Source of the DNA: Gambelia wislizenii | Taxonomy: Eukaryota > Chordata > Lepidosauria > Squamata > Crotaphytidae | Direction of reading: 5' to 3' | DNA: 64,000 nucleotides | NCBI GenBank assembly: GCA_030847615.1 | Contig: JAUMIR010000004.1 | Location: 187,118,501-187,182,500 of the forward strand | Shown here: one piece after another, positions 1-49,745 of the stretch | Numbering within the stretch: position 1 is the stretch's first letter | Layout: the number at the start of each line of letters is the position of its first letter | The notes under the pieces: generated by a model | Seen by the model: only the letters and a program-made list of their open reading frames with translations | The model's database searches: none | What the model was told of the DNA's origin: nothing | Program-made: the position numbers and the translations under genes

Positions 1-305
1 CATCCTCCCTATGGAGCCAAACGGGGCATGTTCGCCCCTTTCCTCCACCGTCGAGTCCAGTTTGACTGGAAGGTTGAAGAGAGGGGCGAATGTTGCCCTG
101 CCAGCTGATCCTGTTTGCTTTCCCAACTCACAAGGAGATCCTCATGAGTTGGGAAACAAAGAGGATCAGCTGGCAAGGCTCCCGCAGCCAGCCAAATTGG
201 GGGGGTGGTCTTATCTGGTGAATATAGGCCTAGGCCTAGATTTTTGGCTGGAAATTGGGGGGGTGGTCTTATACGCCCAATCGTCTTATACGCCGGAATA
301 TACGG
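1..305. mobile_element. MITE copy 1, truncated by window edge
   Basis: This matches the right part of the MITE at 14494-15410: the same GAGTTGGGAAACAAAGAGG hairpin region, the same TTTTTGGCTGGAAATTGGGGG stretch and the terminal sequence CGTCTTATACGCCGGAATAT. The TA at 306-307 fits a TA target duplication. The left part lies outside the window. It has no coding capacity of its own; ORFs read through it are coincidental. Confidence 0.8.
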
Positions 306-38394
<38,089 letters not shown>

Positions 38395-38460
38395 GAAGTT
38401 AACTCTTAGTGACTGAAAGCAAATTTTAATAAAAAAAATAGTCAGTTTATTGAGAATGTG
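38395..38460 (+). other. NSUN2: NSUN2 proximal 3' UTR
   Basis: A-rich sequence directly after the stop codon, containing the canonical polyadenylation hexamer at 38428-38433. The true cleavage site cannot be read from sequence; a longer UTR in the AT-rich DNA to about 38.8 kb is possible. Confidence 0.6.
38428..38433 (+). promoter_or_regulatory. polyadenylation signal AATAAA of NSUN2
   Basis: AATAAA lies 33 bp after the NSUN2 stop, followed within 30 bp by a GT-rich stretch (TTGAGAATGTGGTATG) that could serve as the downstream element. It is the first such hexamer after the stop. Confidence 0.6.
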
Positions 38461-39019
38461 GTATGAGGACATTTTAAAAGAGTTTCTTCCTGTGTTTAAA
38501 CTTATTTTTATATATATAAATTGTTTTCATCTTCCTTTTTTTTTTTTAAACCATGTGAGCTTTGTGAGGCTTATATAACTTCTATGGGTCTGTTTGCCAG
38601 AAATAGATTATGCACCACAAAAATGATTCTTGTTAGTGTCAAGGTTGATTAAATTATTATTTTGTTAATCTAATTTATAAGATTGGGCTAATATGCTGTA
38701 TCAGTAGACATAGTATTGTTGACAGAGAATCGTGTCAACTTTTATATACACCTAAAGACGACTTTCCTATTATATATTTAAAATGGGTCCATGCTTTGAA
38801 AATGAAATGAAAGTCTGGATGTTACCATATATACAACCTTAACTTTGTGGTTTTTACAATAGGCTACAGGATACATCTCATGGTTCAGCATTTAATAGAG
38901 ACCTGGGCAGTCTCCCTCCCGTCCCCGAATACTGACTTCTCTTAAAATGGAAAATATCACTCCCAAAAGACTCCTGAAAGTACACATCTCTTCTCAAAAT
39001 TTTAAATCCAACATGCAAT

Positions 39020-39500
39020 AGGATAATAATAATAATAATAATAATAATATTTATTTATACCCCACCTGTCTGTTAAACAATCGGGGCAGCTTACAAAAAT
39101 TAAAATACAAATATAGGTTAATATCCCTAAACACCACCCACACCCACCCTCCCCCATAAAAAATATTAAATCAATATAAATTAAAAACAACTAATCTAAA
39201 ATCACATTTAAAAAAAATAATAAATAGCCAGCAGACTAAAAAAAAAAAGAGGCCGGGATCTAATTAGGAAAGGCCTGCCGAAAGAGATCAGTCTTTAGTG
39301 CTTTTTTAAAGCTACTCAGACTTGTCATCTGACAGATCTCGTTTGGCAGGCCATTCCACAATTTGGGGGCGATTATTGAAAAGGATATGAAAAACAAAAC
39401 AAAATAAGCACCATGTATAGCGTGAATTGTGGGGTATTTTCTAATCCCAATTAGAATTCCTGTTAATTGATGGTTAGGGTCAGGGTTAATATCCATTTTT
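39020..39500 (-). pseudogene. LINE 3' end with (AAT)n tail
   Basis: On the minus strand 39496-39260 encodes FSIIAPKLWNGLPNEICQ and SLSSFKKALKTDLFRQAF, the usual C-terminus of L2/CR1-like RTs, followed by a 3' UTR with the shared GTAAGCTGCCCC-type block and a terminal (TTA)n at 39027-39052. 5'-truncated. Confidence 0.7.
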
Positions 39501-40189
39501 TTAAAAAATTCTTGCCCCCAATGAAAATGGTAGTACCTCCCCCAGGGGAAGAAATGGCCAAGTCCTCTGAAAGGGACCTACGTAAGGACAGCCAAAATGC
39601 ATCAGTTTTGCTTCACTGCGTCTGAAAAATAGCATTCTGATCCCTAGGCATTATCCTTGGATGAGATAAAAAAAAGTATCCCAATGGCAAAAAGCAGTAG
39701 ACATATTGTGATACTTTGGGGTGAGGGTGTTCATGGCAAGTAGCTGAAATTTGGTGAATTTTTTTTACAGCTGTCCAGGTTGCAATGCCACAAAAATGAC
39801 CTCACATTTAGATCTAGTTGTGTGGGGATTCCCAAGATGCATGCTCCCCTGCATGTGTTGTGGAGATCTACACGGCTTGTAACAGGCTACTGCAAAGGAA
39901 AACTTCATTCCTGGCCATTATGTCTGGAGCTATAAGCAAGGAGGTCTTTAGTGTGACTGCCTGTTACTCCACCTCACCACTGGATGTCTTGCACAGGGCT
40001 ACCAAGCACAAGAACAGTTGGTATGCTCCCCTGGCTGTATTTATCATAAGTATTCAGAGACTGGCTGAGAGGGTCTTAAATTGATTGCTTTTATGTTTCT
40101 ACTTTATTATTAGGCTCAGTGTCTGCTTTGTAGGCAGCTTTCCATAGAATGGGCCTCAGCAGCTTTTGGAGCCCTGAGTGTTGGCACTG
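39501..40189. other. Intergenic stretch, nothing recognised
   Basis: An 88-codon ORF at 39818-40084 has no recognisable motif. I do not call a gene here. Confidence 0.5.
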
Positions 40190-40370
40190 CGTCTTCTTCG
40201 TGGTCTCTGTGAATCCACGCATATAGGGAAATCCTGCGCCTGTGTAGAGCACTTCGGAAAATCGTTAGAGCCTCTATACAATTTTTGGCAGTAGCTCTGC
40301 CCACCTTCCCTTGGCCTATAAAGGCCCCTTCTTTGCCTGCCCCGTCATTTCCTTTTTTTTTCACCGTGCA
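40190..40370. repeat. DIRS D left inverted terminal repeat
   Basis: Starts GTCTTCTTCGTGGTCTCTGT and contains TTGGCCTATAAAGGCCCC. The TATAAA inside a GGCC palindrome is present in both repeats and could be a promoter element (inference). Confidence 0.85.
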
Positions 40371-40527
40371 AGCAGCACTAGGAACTTTGCTAATCTATTG
40401 CCTCATCTACTATGGATCTTCGTGTTGACCTGGAATGTTCTTCGACCCTCCTTATTGGAATACGATTCGGATTGGTTTTGGTACAATTGGAGCTTGACCT
40501 GGACCCTCCTCTTGGAACACCGTAGAC

Positions 40528-43160
40528 ATGGCTTCAAACTCTTCGCAGGTTTCTTCAAGGCATGCTCAGTCTGCTCAGCAAAAATGCCTGAGTCTGACGG
40601 GCACTCGAAATGCCTATTATGCCTTAGAGAAACTTATGTCTGTTCCTGCAAGCATTGTAAAGCCTTCACTCATCAGACCCGCAGGAACAGCGACAAGCGT
40701 CCTAAGGCACTACTTTATGAACACGCCTTATCAGCCTCCTCATTGGTCCTGAAATCTGCTGAAAAGTCGACTCTAACCGGAGGATCATCAGGGGACTGGG
40801 GCAGCCCCACTACATCTTCGAAACCTAAAAGTGCCAAGGACCATGGTACCATGGGTACCGACACCGCATCACACACCGCCGCTAGACTTGAGTCCAAGGG
40901 CACTGGTACCGCTACCGGTACCGCCTGTCACACCTCTGCAAAGAGTAAGACTCATAGTGCCACGTCTTCTAAAGAAAAGCAGAAGACGGTACGCTTTACA
41001 TCATCCTCCAGTACCGTAAAAGAACCATGTACGATACCATCGGACGCTCCCCATAGGAAAGGGGGGGGGGAAAACCGCACCGACCTGAGATCCTCACCGA
41101 AGGGCAGAGAGAAGGACCACGACGACAAGCAGCATGCCCGGTCTTCCCCCGTGGGTGACACGAATTCGCTGAAGTTAGATCACCAGTGGTATCACTGATA
41201 GGAATTAAACTTCCATCATGACTGACCAGTGATTCGGGAAAGGAGGTCATGTTAACTAGATCAACGGTCCATGGTACTGAGTTGGTATCAGAGGGCGAAG
41301 TCAGGGATTCATCCCCTGATATCAGAATCATGCAGGTATCATCGGACAAGGACACAGATCACCAGATACAATCCCGGTCTCATTAAGCATCCCCGGCTCC
41401 AGACTTCACTCACCGACTCCGCTCTAAATCACAGTCCCGCTTTCCAACCCTGCGACCGAGACTCAGTAAATTGCATTCGCTATCTTGCTCACCATCCCAC
41501 TGTCCTCAATCCCGAAGTCGGTCCCATTCTCGTCACCAATCCCGCTCGGCAGCAGTCCTGTTCCAAATGACAGTCTCATTCTCTTCGTCTATCTCCAACA
41601 TGTCGGTGGTCCTGTTCCCGGAGATGATCTCTTCCCGTCGGTCCCGCTCCTCATGTTGGTCCCTGTGTCTATCCCCGGACAAGGACTTTTACACCTCCGA
41701 GCCCAGCTCCTTCTTGAATGAAGATTGGTATTGGGACCACAAACGCCTATACCATGACTACCGCCAGTACCGACAGGACCCTTACTACTGGGATCGCGAT
41801 GCAAGATACCATTATTATGAGGATTCCTTTCACCGAGACGTTGGCTCCATTGCTGACATGACTACCCTTTCCATCACGAACGGTACCATCGGACCCCAGG
41901 ACGGAACCCTCCTGAGGATACCAGACATGACAAAGGACTCTGCTTAAAGGGGAAACACCACCATTCCCCTAACAGCAGAAATCAGTCACCTGTACATCGT
42001 GGCTCACAGGAGCCACAAAGGAAGGGCAAGCCTGCCTATCACTTGTCCTCTAGATCTAAGTCAAAGTCTTCAACTCCACAGAGCTCGCAACAGAGGAGAT
42101 CAACACCTGGGGCTGATGTACAGAGAAAACCTCCACAGAGCTCCCCACCTGCAAAGCGCCCAAGATATGCAACAAGTGTTCAGGTGCCAAGACCTAAAAA
42201 GCCTAAACCAGACAAGATGACACACACACGTTCTTGCTCTCGCTCACCATCAACCCCCTCAACAGAGTCACAGTCAGTCTCCATCACCAGAATTCTCTCC
42301 AAACCCGAGAGGGGCCAATCCAGACCCCCCCTCACTGACTGATGTTAAAGCCTTTGCCGACTTAATGCTGAGAATGACAGGAGCCCTGGGTAACCAAGTA
42401 CAGCGTCAGGACAAACGTGGACAATCCTATTTTTGAAGACCTCCAGCGGCGCTTCCCAACCATTCCATCGATGTCGATCTCACCATACCTGCTACAAGTC
42501 TTGAAAGGCTGCTGGACAACTCCATCATCCGTCCCACCTACATCTAGACATTTGGACCACCTGTACTGGGTGTGCACGTACACAGCCCCTTGGCTGACAT
42601 ACCACCTAAAACCCAACTCAGTTGTGGATGCTGCACAGATGAGGACTTCACAAAAGTTGCTTTCTACCCCAATGGATGAGGAAGGGAAGAAGCTCCATGC
42701 TATAGGGTGAAAATTCTATTCATCAGAGTGTCTGCTAACAAAAATAACAGTGTATATGGCATGTATGGGTGCTATCAAAAGTTCCTCTGGGGTGCCTAGC
42801 ACCATATATTGCGAACCTCTCCCACAGCGAATAGTTATTTCATTCAGAGAGGAAGGGCTTTCACTAGCAGGCTACCAGAGGCAAGCAGCGAAGCACCTTG
42901 GAAACTACTGGAAAGATTGTAGCTAGTTCCATTGCAGTTTGCTGCCACGCCTGGTTACGGTCTTCTGGGTTGTCCCACATCACTCACGCCATGATCGAGG
43001 ATCTACCCTTTGACGAGCTGGGATTGTTTCATGTTGATACAGACTCCAAACAAGCACCCCCAGAAAATGCGGCTGATAGCCAAGAAGTTCAGACTGCCAG
43101 GGTCCTCAGACCACATGACCCCGCTTTCCAGGCAGGCGCTACCCCTATCCATATAAGATA
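40528..43160 (+). pseudogene. DIRS D gag, frameshifted, with Cys-His module
   Basis: ATG 40528 (MASNSSQ) must shift frame within about ten codons to reach FKACSVCSAKMPESDGHSKC, then LLCL and CKHCKAFTHQT. This matches the CxxC-CxxC module of C. A long Ser/Thr-rich, Lys/Arg-rich region follows to 41198, Ser-Arg-rich segments SRSRSHSRHQSRS (41500) and SRSKSKSSTPQSSQ (42046), then other frames to QAGATPIHIR at 43158. Simple repeats of GGTACCG occur at 40845-40925. Confidence 0.75.
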
Positions 43161-43379
43161 AGGTTTAGCCCTTCCTCTACAAGACCTTGACTCTCCTCAT
43201 CCTCGACTTACCAGCCTAATAGATGGTTCCAGCCATCCTTTCACGCCAAAACTCAATTTGGCAAAAAGAAGCAAGATTCATCCAAACAACGCGTCTGATG
43301 TTTTTCTGCTGCCACTGCTCCATATTGTCTCACCAGCCGACCACCTTTCTGCCTCTCTTGATCTTTGGCATTGGATAAC

Positions 43380-44171
43380 ATCGGACCGCTAGGTCCTCAG
43401 CATAATAGAAAAAGGCTGCTTCATAGAATACAGGGCGACTTATCCATCTCCGCCTCTGAAGGAAGAAATAAACAACTTACTACTCAAAGGAGTGATAGAA
43501 CCCATTCTGCCTTCCCAGATCGGCAGTACCTTCTCCAGATATTTCTTAGTGGACAAGATGGAGGACTCCGTCCAATTTTAGACCTGCAAGATGTCAATTT
43601 ATACATACAACCCAAGCATTTCCGGATGGTGTCACTTTCCATCCTTTCCTACGCGAAGGAGACTGGTTTGCCACCCTGGACCTAAAAGATGCCTACTTTC
43701 ACATTCCAATCGTGCCGGCACACAGGCGCTACCTTGCCTTCGCAGCAGGCCTGCATGCCTTCTGGTTCAAAGTCCTCCCCTTTGGCCTCTGTATTGCTCC
43801 AAGAGTATTCACAAAATGCGTAGCAGTGGTGGTTGCATGGCTCAGACAAAGGGGAGTCGTTTTTCCTTACCTGGACTATTGGTTCTTCTCAGCCCATTCA
43901 CCAGAAAAACTCCAACGACCTACAATTGACCCTATCTTTGTTAGACAGCCTCGGCTTCATGATAAATCACAAAAAAATCTCATCTAGAATCCTCCCGTGT
44001 AGTTCGCTTTATAGGAGCGAACATAGACTCTGTGGCAGGTGCCGTCTTATCTTCTGGATGACAGGTTCAAGACTTTATGCAGCATGGTCACCTCCTGCAT
44101 GAAAAACTGGAGGTCCACAGTACAAAGCATCCAACATGTTCTGGGATACATGGCATCAACCACTGCCATCA
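43380..44171 (+). pseudogene. DIRS D RT, 5' part, catalytic motif mutated
   Basis: Blocks in alternating frames: GQDGGLRPILDLQDVNLYIQ (43547), RYLAFAAGLHAFWFKVLPFG and LCIAPRVFTKCVAV (43730-43830), then FPYLDYWFFSAHSPEKL at 43863. The usual YLDD reads YLDY, so the second catalytic Asp is lost. The RT continues to HVLGYMASTTAI (about 44140-44170), where the CR1 begins; the remainder resumes at 47109. Confidence 0.83.
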
Positions 44172-47108
44172 TGCTGGGGAGGGGAAAAGTATTCTGGAAG
44201 GCAAAGGGGCTGGAGAAAATAGTCAAACTGTCATAGAGGGAACAAGACAAACTTTGCAAGGACCCAACAGTGGGAGGCAAAAAAACTTGCACAGGCAGCA
44301 AGTAAAGGGAACACATGGTCTTGGATGTCTCTACACTAATGCGCAGAGCATGGGAAATAAACAAGATGAACTTGAACTCCTAGCACAACAAAGCACATAT
44401 GATATAATAGGCATTACTGAAACCTGGTGGGATGAGTTTCATGATTGGAATGTAGGAATAGAGGGGTATAACCTTTTTAAGAGAAACAGGCTAAACAGGA
44501 AAGGAGGAGGAATAGCATTATATGTCAGGGATATTTACACCAGTGAAGAGATCCATGATATCAATACTGGAAGCCAGGTGGAAAGCATCTGGATAAAAAT
44601 TAAAGGGGAGGGAAACAACAGGGATGTTATTGTGGGACTCTACTACAGACCCCCAAGACAGATGAAGGAATTGGATGATGTCTTTCTAGAATAGATGACC
44701 GACCACACATGCAGAAAAGAGAGATGTAGTGATGGGTGACCAAAACTTCAAGGTCTAGCAAATTCCTTACTTGCCTGGAAGACAGTTTCATTGTCCAAAA
44801 GGTGGAAGAGGCAATAAGAGGGTCAGCTATTTTAGATCTGATCCTAACCAACAGGAATGACCTGGTTAATAGGGTGGAAGGGGTGGTATCCTTAGGTGGG
44901 AGTGATCCTGTTCTCCTGGAGCTTGTTATACAATGGAAAGGAGAAGCCAGACATGGTCAGACACACATTCTAGACTTTAGGAGGGCTGATTTCAATAAAC
45001 TCAGGGAAATTCTGGGGGTGATCCCATGGTCAGGAATGCTAAAAGAGAAGGGACTTCAAGACGGATGGGACTTTCTCAAAAGGGAGATACTGAAGGCACA
45101 ATTTCAAACAGTACCAATGAGGAAGAAGAATAGGTGTCTCAGTAAACCAGGATTGATGAGTGAAGAACTTTCAACGGAGCTAAGTTTTAAATGGAACATG
45201 AATAGAAAATGGGAAAGGGGAAATCACCAAAGAAGAATTCAAACAGATAGGGAACACATGTAGGAGTAAAGTCAGAAAAACTAAAGCGCAGAATGGGCTC
45301 AGGCTTGCTAGAGAGGTTAAGAACAATAAAAATGGTTTTTGGGGGGTATGTCCGCAGCAAAAGGAAGAAGAAGGAAATGGTAGGGCCACTACTTGGAGAA
45401 GATCGCAAAATGCTAATGGGACAGAAAAAAGGCAGAATTACTCAACACCTACTTTGCCTCAGTGTTTTCAGAAAAGGAAAAGGGTGATCAACCTGAGGAT
45501 AAGAGAACAGAGGACACAATAGTGGAAATCCAGCACAGAATAAGCAAAGAGGTAGTACAGGAATACCTTCTTAATCTAAATGAATTTAAATCTCCAGGAC
45601 CAGATGAACTACATCCAAGGGTATTAAAAGAGCTGGCAAATATAATCTCAGAACCATTGGTAATAATCTTTGAGAACTCCTGGAGAACAGGAAAAGTCCC
45701 ACCAGACTGGAGGAGGGCAAATGTCCCCATCTTCAAAAAGAGGATCCCAACAATTACGGTCCAGTTAGTCTGACATCAATACCAGGGAAGATTCTGGAGG
45801 AGATTATTAAACAGAGTCTGTGAATATTTAAAAGGCAATGGCATAATCACAAAAAGTCAAAATGGGTTTCAGAGAAACAAGTCATGCCAGACTAATCTGA
45901 TCTCTCTTTTTTTATATAAAATTACCAGCTTGGTAGATGAAGGGAACGCTGTGGATATCGCATACCTTGATTTCAGTAAGGCCTTTGACAAGGTTCCCCA
46001 TGACATTCTTGCAAACAAGCCTGTAAAATGTGGGCTAGACAAGTTAACTGCTAAATGGATTTGTAATTGGTTGACCGGCCGAACCCAAAGGGTGCTCAGC
46101 AGTGGCTCCTCTTCGTCTTGGAAAGATGTGACCAGTGGAGTGCCACAGCGTTCTGTCCTGGGTCCAGTGCTATTCAACATCTTTACCATTGACTTGGATG
46201 AGGGAATAGAGGGCAGACTTGTCCAATTTGCAGATGACACCAAATTAGGAGGAGTAGCTAATACCCTAGAGGACAGGATCAAAATTCAAAATGACCTAGA
46301 CCAGAAAGCTGGGCCAAAGCTAACAAAATGAAATTCAATATGGAGAAATGTAAGGTATTACACTTAGGGCGGAAAAACAACATGCATAGATAATAGGATG
46401 GGGGAGACCTGGCTGAACGAGACTACGTGCGAAAGAGATCTAGGAGTCCTAGTAGACCAAAAGTTGAACATGAGTCAACAGTGTGATGCGGCAGCTAAAA
46501 CGGCCAATGCGATTTTGGGCTGCATCAATAGAAGTATAGTGTCTAGATCAAGGGAAGTAACAGTGCCACTCTATTCTGCCTTGGTCAGGCCTCACCTAGA
46601 ATACTGTGTTCAGTTCTGGGCACCATGATTCAAAAAGGTTATTGACAAATTGGCGCGTGTCCAGAGGAGGGCGACTAAATGGTGAAAAGTCTGGAAACCA
46701 TGCCTTATGAGGAAAGACTTAGGGAGCTGGGTATGTTTAGCCTGGGAAAAAGACAGTTAAGGGGCGATATGATAACCCTGTTTAAGTATTTGAAGGGGTG
46801 TCATATTGAGGATGGAGTAAGCTTGTTTTCTGCTGCTCCAGAGACTAGAACATGGAACAATGGATGCAAGCTCCAGGAACAGAGATTCCACCTCAACATT
46901 AGGAGGAACTTTCTGACAGTAAGAGCTGTTTGGCAGTGGAACACACTCGCTCGGAAAGTGGTAGGGTCTCTCCTTCCTTGGAGGTCTTTAAACAGAGGCT
47001 GGATGGCCATCTGTCAGGGATGCTTTGATTGTGATTTCCTGTGTGACGGGGTTGGACTGGATGGCCTTTGTGGTCTCTTCCAACTCTACAATTCTATGAT
47101 TCTATGAT
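44172..47108 (+). mobile_element. CR1 LINE inserted in DIRS D
   Basis: 2.9-kb 5'-truncated CR1. It ends with the family's diagnostic repeated ATTCTATGATTCTATGAT (47091-47108) and has no poly-A. D's RT sequence resumes immediately after (CTCTTGCCAGACTCAGAATG), so the insertion is clean. The 5' junction near 44172 is judged from where DIRS similarity ends. Confidence 0.92.
44310..46640 (+). pseudogene. CR1 ORF2 (endonuclease and RT), frameshifted
   Basis: The AP-endonuclease part GCLYTNAQSMGNKQDELEL, GITETWWDEFHDWN and GGGIALYVRDI occupies 44310-44694. Linker frames include AILDLILTNRNDLV (44826). RT blocks: SPGPDELHPRVLKELAN (45592), PPDWRRANVPIFKK (45708), IAYLDFSKAFDKVPHDIL (45957), SGVPQRSVLGPVLFNIF (46136) and the catalytic FADDTKLGG (46229), intact. 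The C-terminal part is at 46398-46640 ([13 protein letters not shown]) and 46679-47000. About five frameshifts or stops, so the copy is dead. Confidence 0.9.
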
Positions 47109-48000
47109 GTCTCTTGCCAGACTCAGAATGTGTCCTCTCCAGGCTTGGTTCATCTCCATGTATCACCCCTTCAGGGATGGCTCCAACAAACAACTGATGA
47201 TCCTGTGACCCATTTGGGCCACTCTGCTTTTGGTTGAACCCCAAAATGGTACAGGCAGGCCTTCCATTCGCTCAAAGACATCCCACCAGATCCATCACGA
47301 CCAGATGCCTCTCTGATGGGATGGGGCGAGCACTTCCAGGACCTGACAATCAAAGATCACTGGTCAAGAACTGAGAAGGGCTACCATACCAACCTGCTAG
47401 AACTCTTAGCGGTGTTCAAGGCATTGAAGGCCTTCGAACCCTCCCTGAGAGGACACCTGGTCCAAGTGACGTCTGACAATACCACAACTGTATTCTATCT
47501 GAACAACTCAGGGCGGCACGCAATCTCGACGACTGCTGGACCTGACACTCCAAATATGGGATGGGTATGTGGAGCACAACATCACCCTCACAGCCATACA
47601 CCTGCCAGGAGAACAGAACACTGTCGTGAATGCCCTCAGCAGGACACAGACTAGCAATCATGAATGGTCACTGAACCAGACCATGCTGCATGACCTGTTC
47701 ACCGAATGGGGGATCCCAGCAATAGACCTCTTTGCATCCAAAGAGAATGCCAAATGTCAGACATTCTGTTCCAGGGAGCTCCACACTCATGGGAGTCTCA
47801 GGGATGTATTCCTATTCAACTGGAATGGCCCTCTCCTATACGCATTTCCCCTGTTCTCACTCCTACCCAGAGTGATCTCCAAACTCCGTCAAGACAGGAT
47901 CAGATGTATTCTGATAACTCCTTGGTGGCCCCGACATGTGTGGTTCTCCTCGTTGCTCCTGATGTCCAGACGCAGCTACAAGCGACTAACAACATGGCCG
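47109..48000 (+). pseudogene. DIRS D RT 3' end, RNase H and post-RNH block
   Basis: After CR1 the RT tail CPLQAWFISMYHP (47130) leads into RNase H: DASLMGWGEHFQD (47303), YHTNLLELLAVFKALKAF (47382), VTSDNTTTVFYLNN (47467), then in another frame HLPGEQNTVVNALSRTQT (47596). The post-RNH block IPAIDLFASKENAKCQTFCS and ILITPWWPRHVWFSSLL (47714-47960) follows. One frameshift at about 47510-47570. Confidence 0.86.
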
Positions 48001-48099
48001 GCCCTGTTGACGATGTGAGGGGGACGGATTTACCATCCGGACGTAACCTCCATCCAGCTGACTGCATGGTTGATCATCCCTTAGGGTCTCTTTCCTTAC

Positions 48100-49112
48100 C
48101 AGCCCGGATGATTATAGAAGCGGCGCAACGCCCAACCACACTATGGGCGTACAGATATAGGTGAGATATAGGTGACTAAAGTTCTGGGCGTTAGCTGAAT
48201 GAGCTATCGCAACAACTTTGGCCGATGTGCCACTCTTACTCGATTTCTTGGCGTCACTGTCCTCCAAAGTGCTCTTGACCTCTTCAGTTAGGGGCTACAT
48301 GGCAGCGATATCCTGGTGACTACAAAAAGAAGTGAAACCCTCATGTTTCAAGGACCCTTTACTCCAAAGTTTCCTCATAGGATACAAGAACCTCCTCCCA
48401 CCCACCCCCTGTCAGAGGGCCGACGCAGGCATGGAACCTAAAACTAGTACTGACCTCATTGTCAAAAACTCCTTTTGAACCTATGGCCATGTGCAAATTG
48501 CACCTTCTATCCATGAAAACTGCCTTCTTGGTAGCCATCACTTCGGCTCAAAGAGTGAGTGAACTATGCTCACTGTGCATGGATCCACCATACATGAGAT
48601 TTCATCGAGATAAGGTTGTACTCCGCCTGGACATTGCCTTTATGCCTAAAGTAATATCTTCCTTCCACCTAAACCAGGACATTATCCTCCCAGCCTTCTT
48701 CCAGAATCCCTCCTCAGGACTCAAATGTTGTCTACACACCTTAGATGTGAGACGCGCGCTCTCATTTTACGTACACAGAGCGGCTTCCTTTCACAAGTTG
48801 AATTCTCTCTTCATCTGTTACAGCGGCCGACACAAGGGGTACCGCATCTCCTCCCAACATTTCTCCAAATGGGTTGCTGCCACGATTCGTCTATCCTACA
48901 AACTGTCAGGGAAAGAGATCCTGCAGATGATCCGTAGTCATTCCACAAGGGCAGCCTCCACATCCGTAGACTTCCTGAATGGAGTCCCGATCCAGGACAT
49001 TTGTTGGGCAGCGACATGGGCTACACCCTTGACTTTTGTCAAAACCTATAAGATAGACACATTGTCCCGCGCGGACTCCAATTTGGGAAGAGCAGTCCTC
49101 TTCCATAGCTAA
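48100..49112 (+). pseudogene. DIRS D tyrosine recombinase; catalytic domain intact
   Basis: The N-terminal core-binding part (48100-48450) is in broken frames. From 48459 to 49112 a 217-codon frame holds the complete catalytic part: KTAFLVAITSAQRVSELCSL (Arg), LDVRRALSFYVHRAASF, SHSTRAASTS (His and Arg), CWAATWATPLTF and VKTYKIDTLSRAD (Tyr; usual HY is TY). So R, H, R and Y are all present, but the N-terminus is lost. Confidence 0.85.
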
Positions 49113-49224
49113 AAGATCTACATAACTGTTTTCAATAAAGTTGTTCATACTTAAGCTATGGTTTCTGTCGATTCTTCGTTGTACAGCAGGACACTCCTCC
49201 TCCAGTAGGTGAGCTTGCTAGTCT

Positions 49225-49315
49225 ACCCTATATGTGTTGATTCACAGAGACCATGAAGAAGGACAGGTTGCTTACCTGTAACTGTAGTTCTTCGAGTGGT
49301 CATCTGTGAATTCAC
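49225..49315. repeat. DIRS D internal complementary region
   Basis: TTCACAGAGACCATGAAGAAG is the inverse of the left end and CTTACCTGTAACTGTAGTTC the inverse of the right end. Confidence 0.86.
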
Positions 49316-49382
49316 ACAGTCCCGCCCATCCTCCCCTCTAGTGTCCTGTTTTCTTCCTAAATTGATTGCGGCTTTTTGGAAC

Positions 49383-49563
49383 TGACGGGGCAGGCAAAGA
49401 AGGGGCCTTTATAGGCCAAGGGAAGGTGGACGGAATTACCGCCAAAAATTGAATAGAGGCTCAACGATTTTCTGAAGTGCTCTGCGCAGGCACAGCATTA
49501 CCCTATATGTGTGAATTCACAATGACCACTCGAAGAACTACAGTTACAGGTAAGCAACCTGTC
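49383..49563. repeat. DIRS D right inverted terminal repeat
   Basis: Inverse of the left repeat, then CTACAGTTACAGGTAAGCAA at the end. Splice-donor-like CAG/GTAAG with GT at 49550-49551. Confidence 0.86.
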
Positions 49564-49604
49564 CTTACACATCTACACCGCTTTATAGTGCACTAGATAC
49601 TAAG

Positions 49605-49745
49605 CAGTTTCCAGAGGAGGAGACCTCACCACCTCTCTGGACAATTGGTTTCATTGTCAAATTGCTCTCACTGTCAAGAAGTTCCTTCTAATGTTCAGTT
49701 GAAATCTATCATCTTGTAACTTAGACCCATTAGACCTAGCTCTAC
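49605..49745 (-). repeat. CR1 LINE 3' fragment, old
   Basis: Words CAAGAAGTTCCTTCTAATGTTCAG and AGACCCATTAGACCTAG follow the minus-strand CR1 3' UTR order, as at 22900-22955. No preserved terminal repeat. Confidence 0.5.

Larger units (their letters stand above)
40190..49563 (+). mobile_element. DIRS retrotransposon D, interrupted by a CR1 LINE
   Basis: Left repeat 40190-40370 is inverse to 49383-49563 (CTTGGCCTATAAAGGCCCCT and its inverse), and the ICR is at 49225-49315. Gag, RT, RNase H, post-RNH and YR blocks are present; a CR1 (44172-47108) splits the RT. Without it D is about 6.4 kb, the longest copy of the C/D family here. The RT catalytic motif and several frames are damaged. Confidence 0.9.

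Noticed and set aside
39818..40084. 88-codon ORF
   Set aside because: No motif, no splice context, no similarity that I recognise; length is compatible with chance.
40311..41198. 295-codon ORF as a possible zinc-finger host gene
   Set aside because: The Cys-His module is shared with DIRS C, E and F, and the ORF is inside DIRS D.
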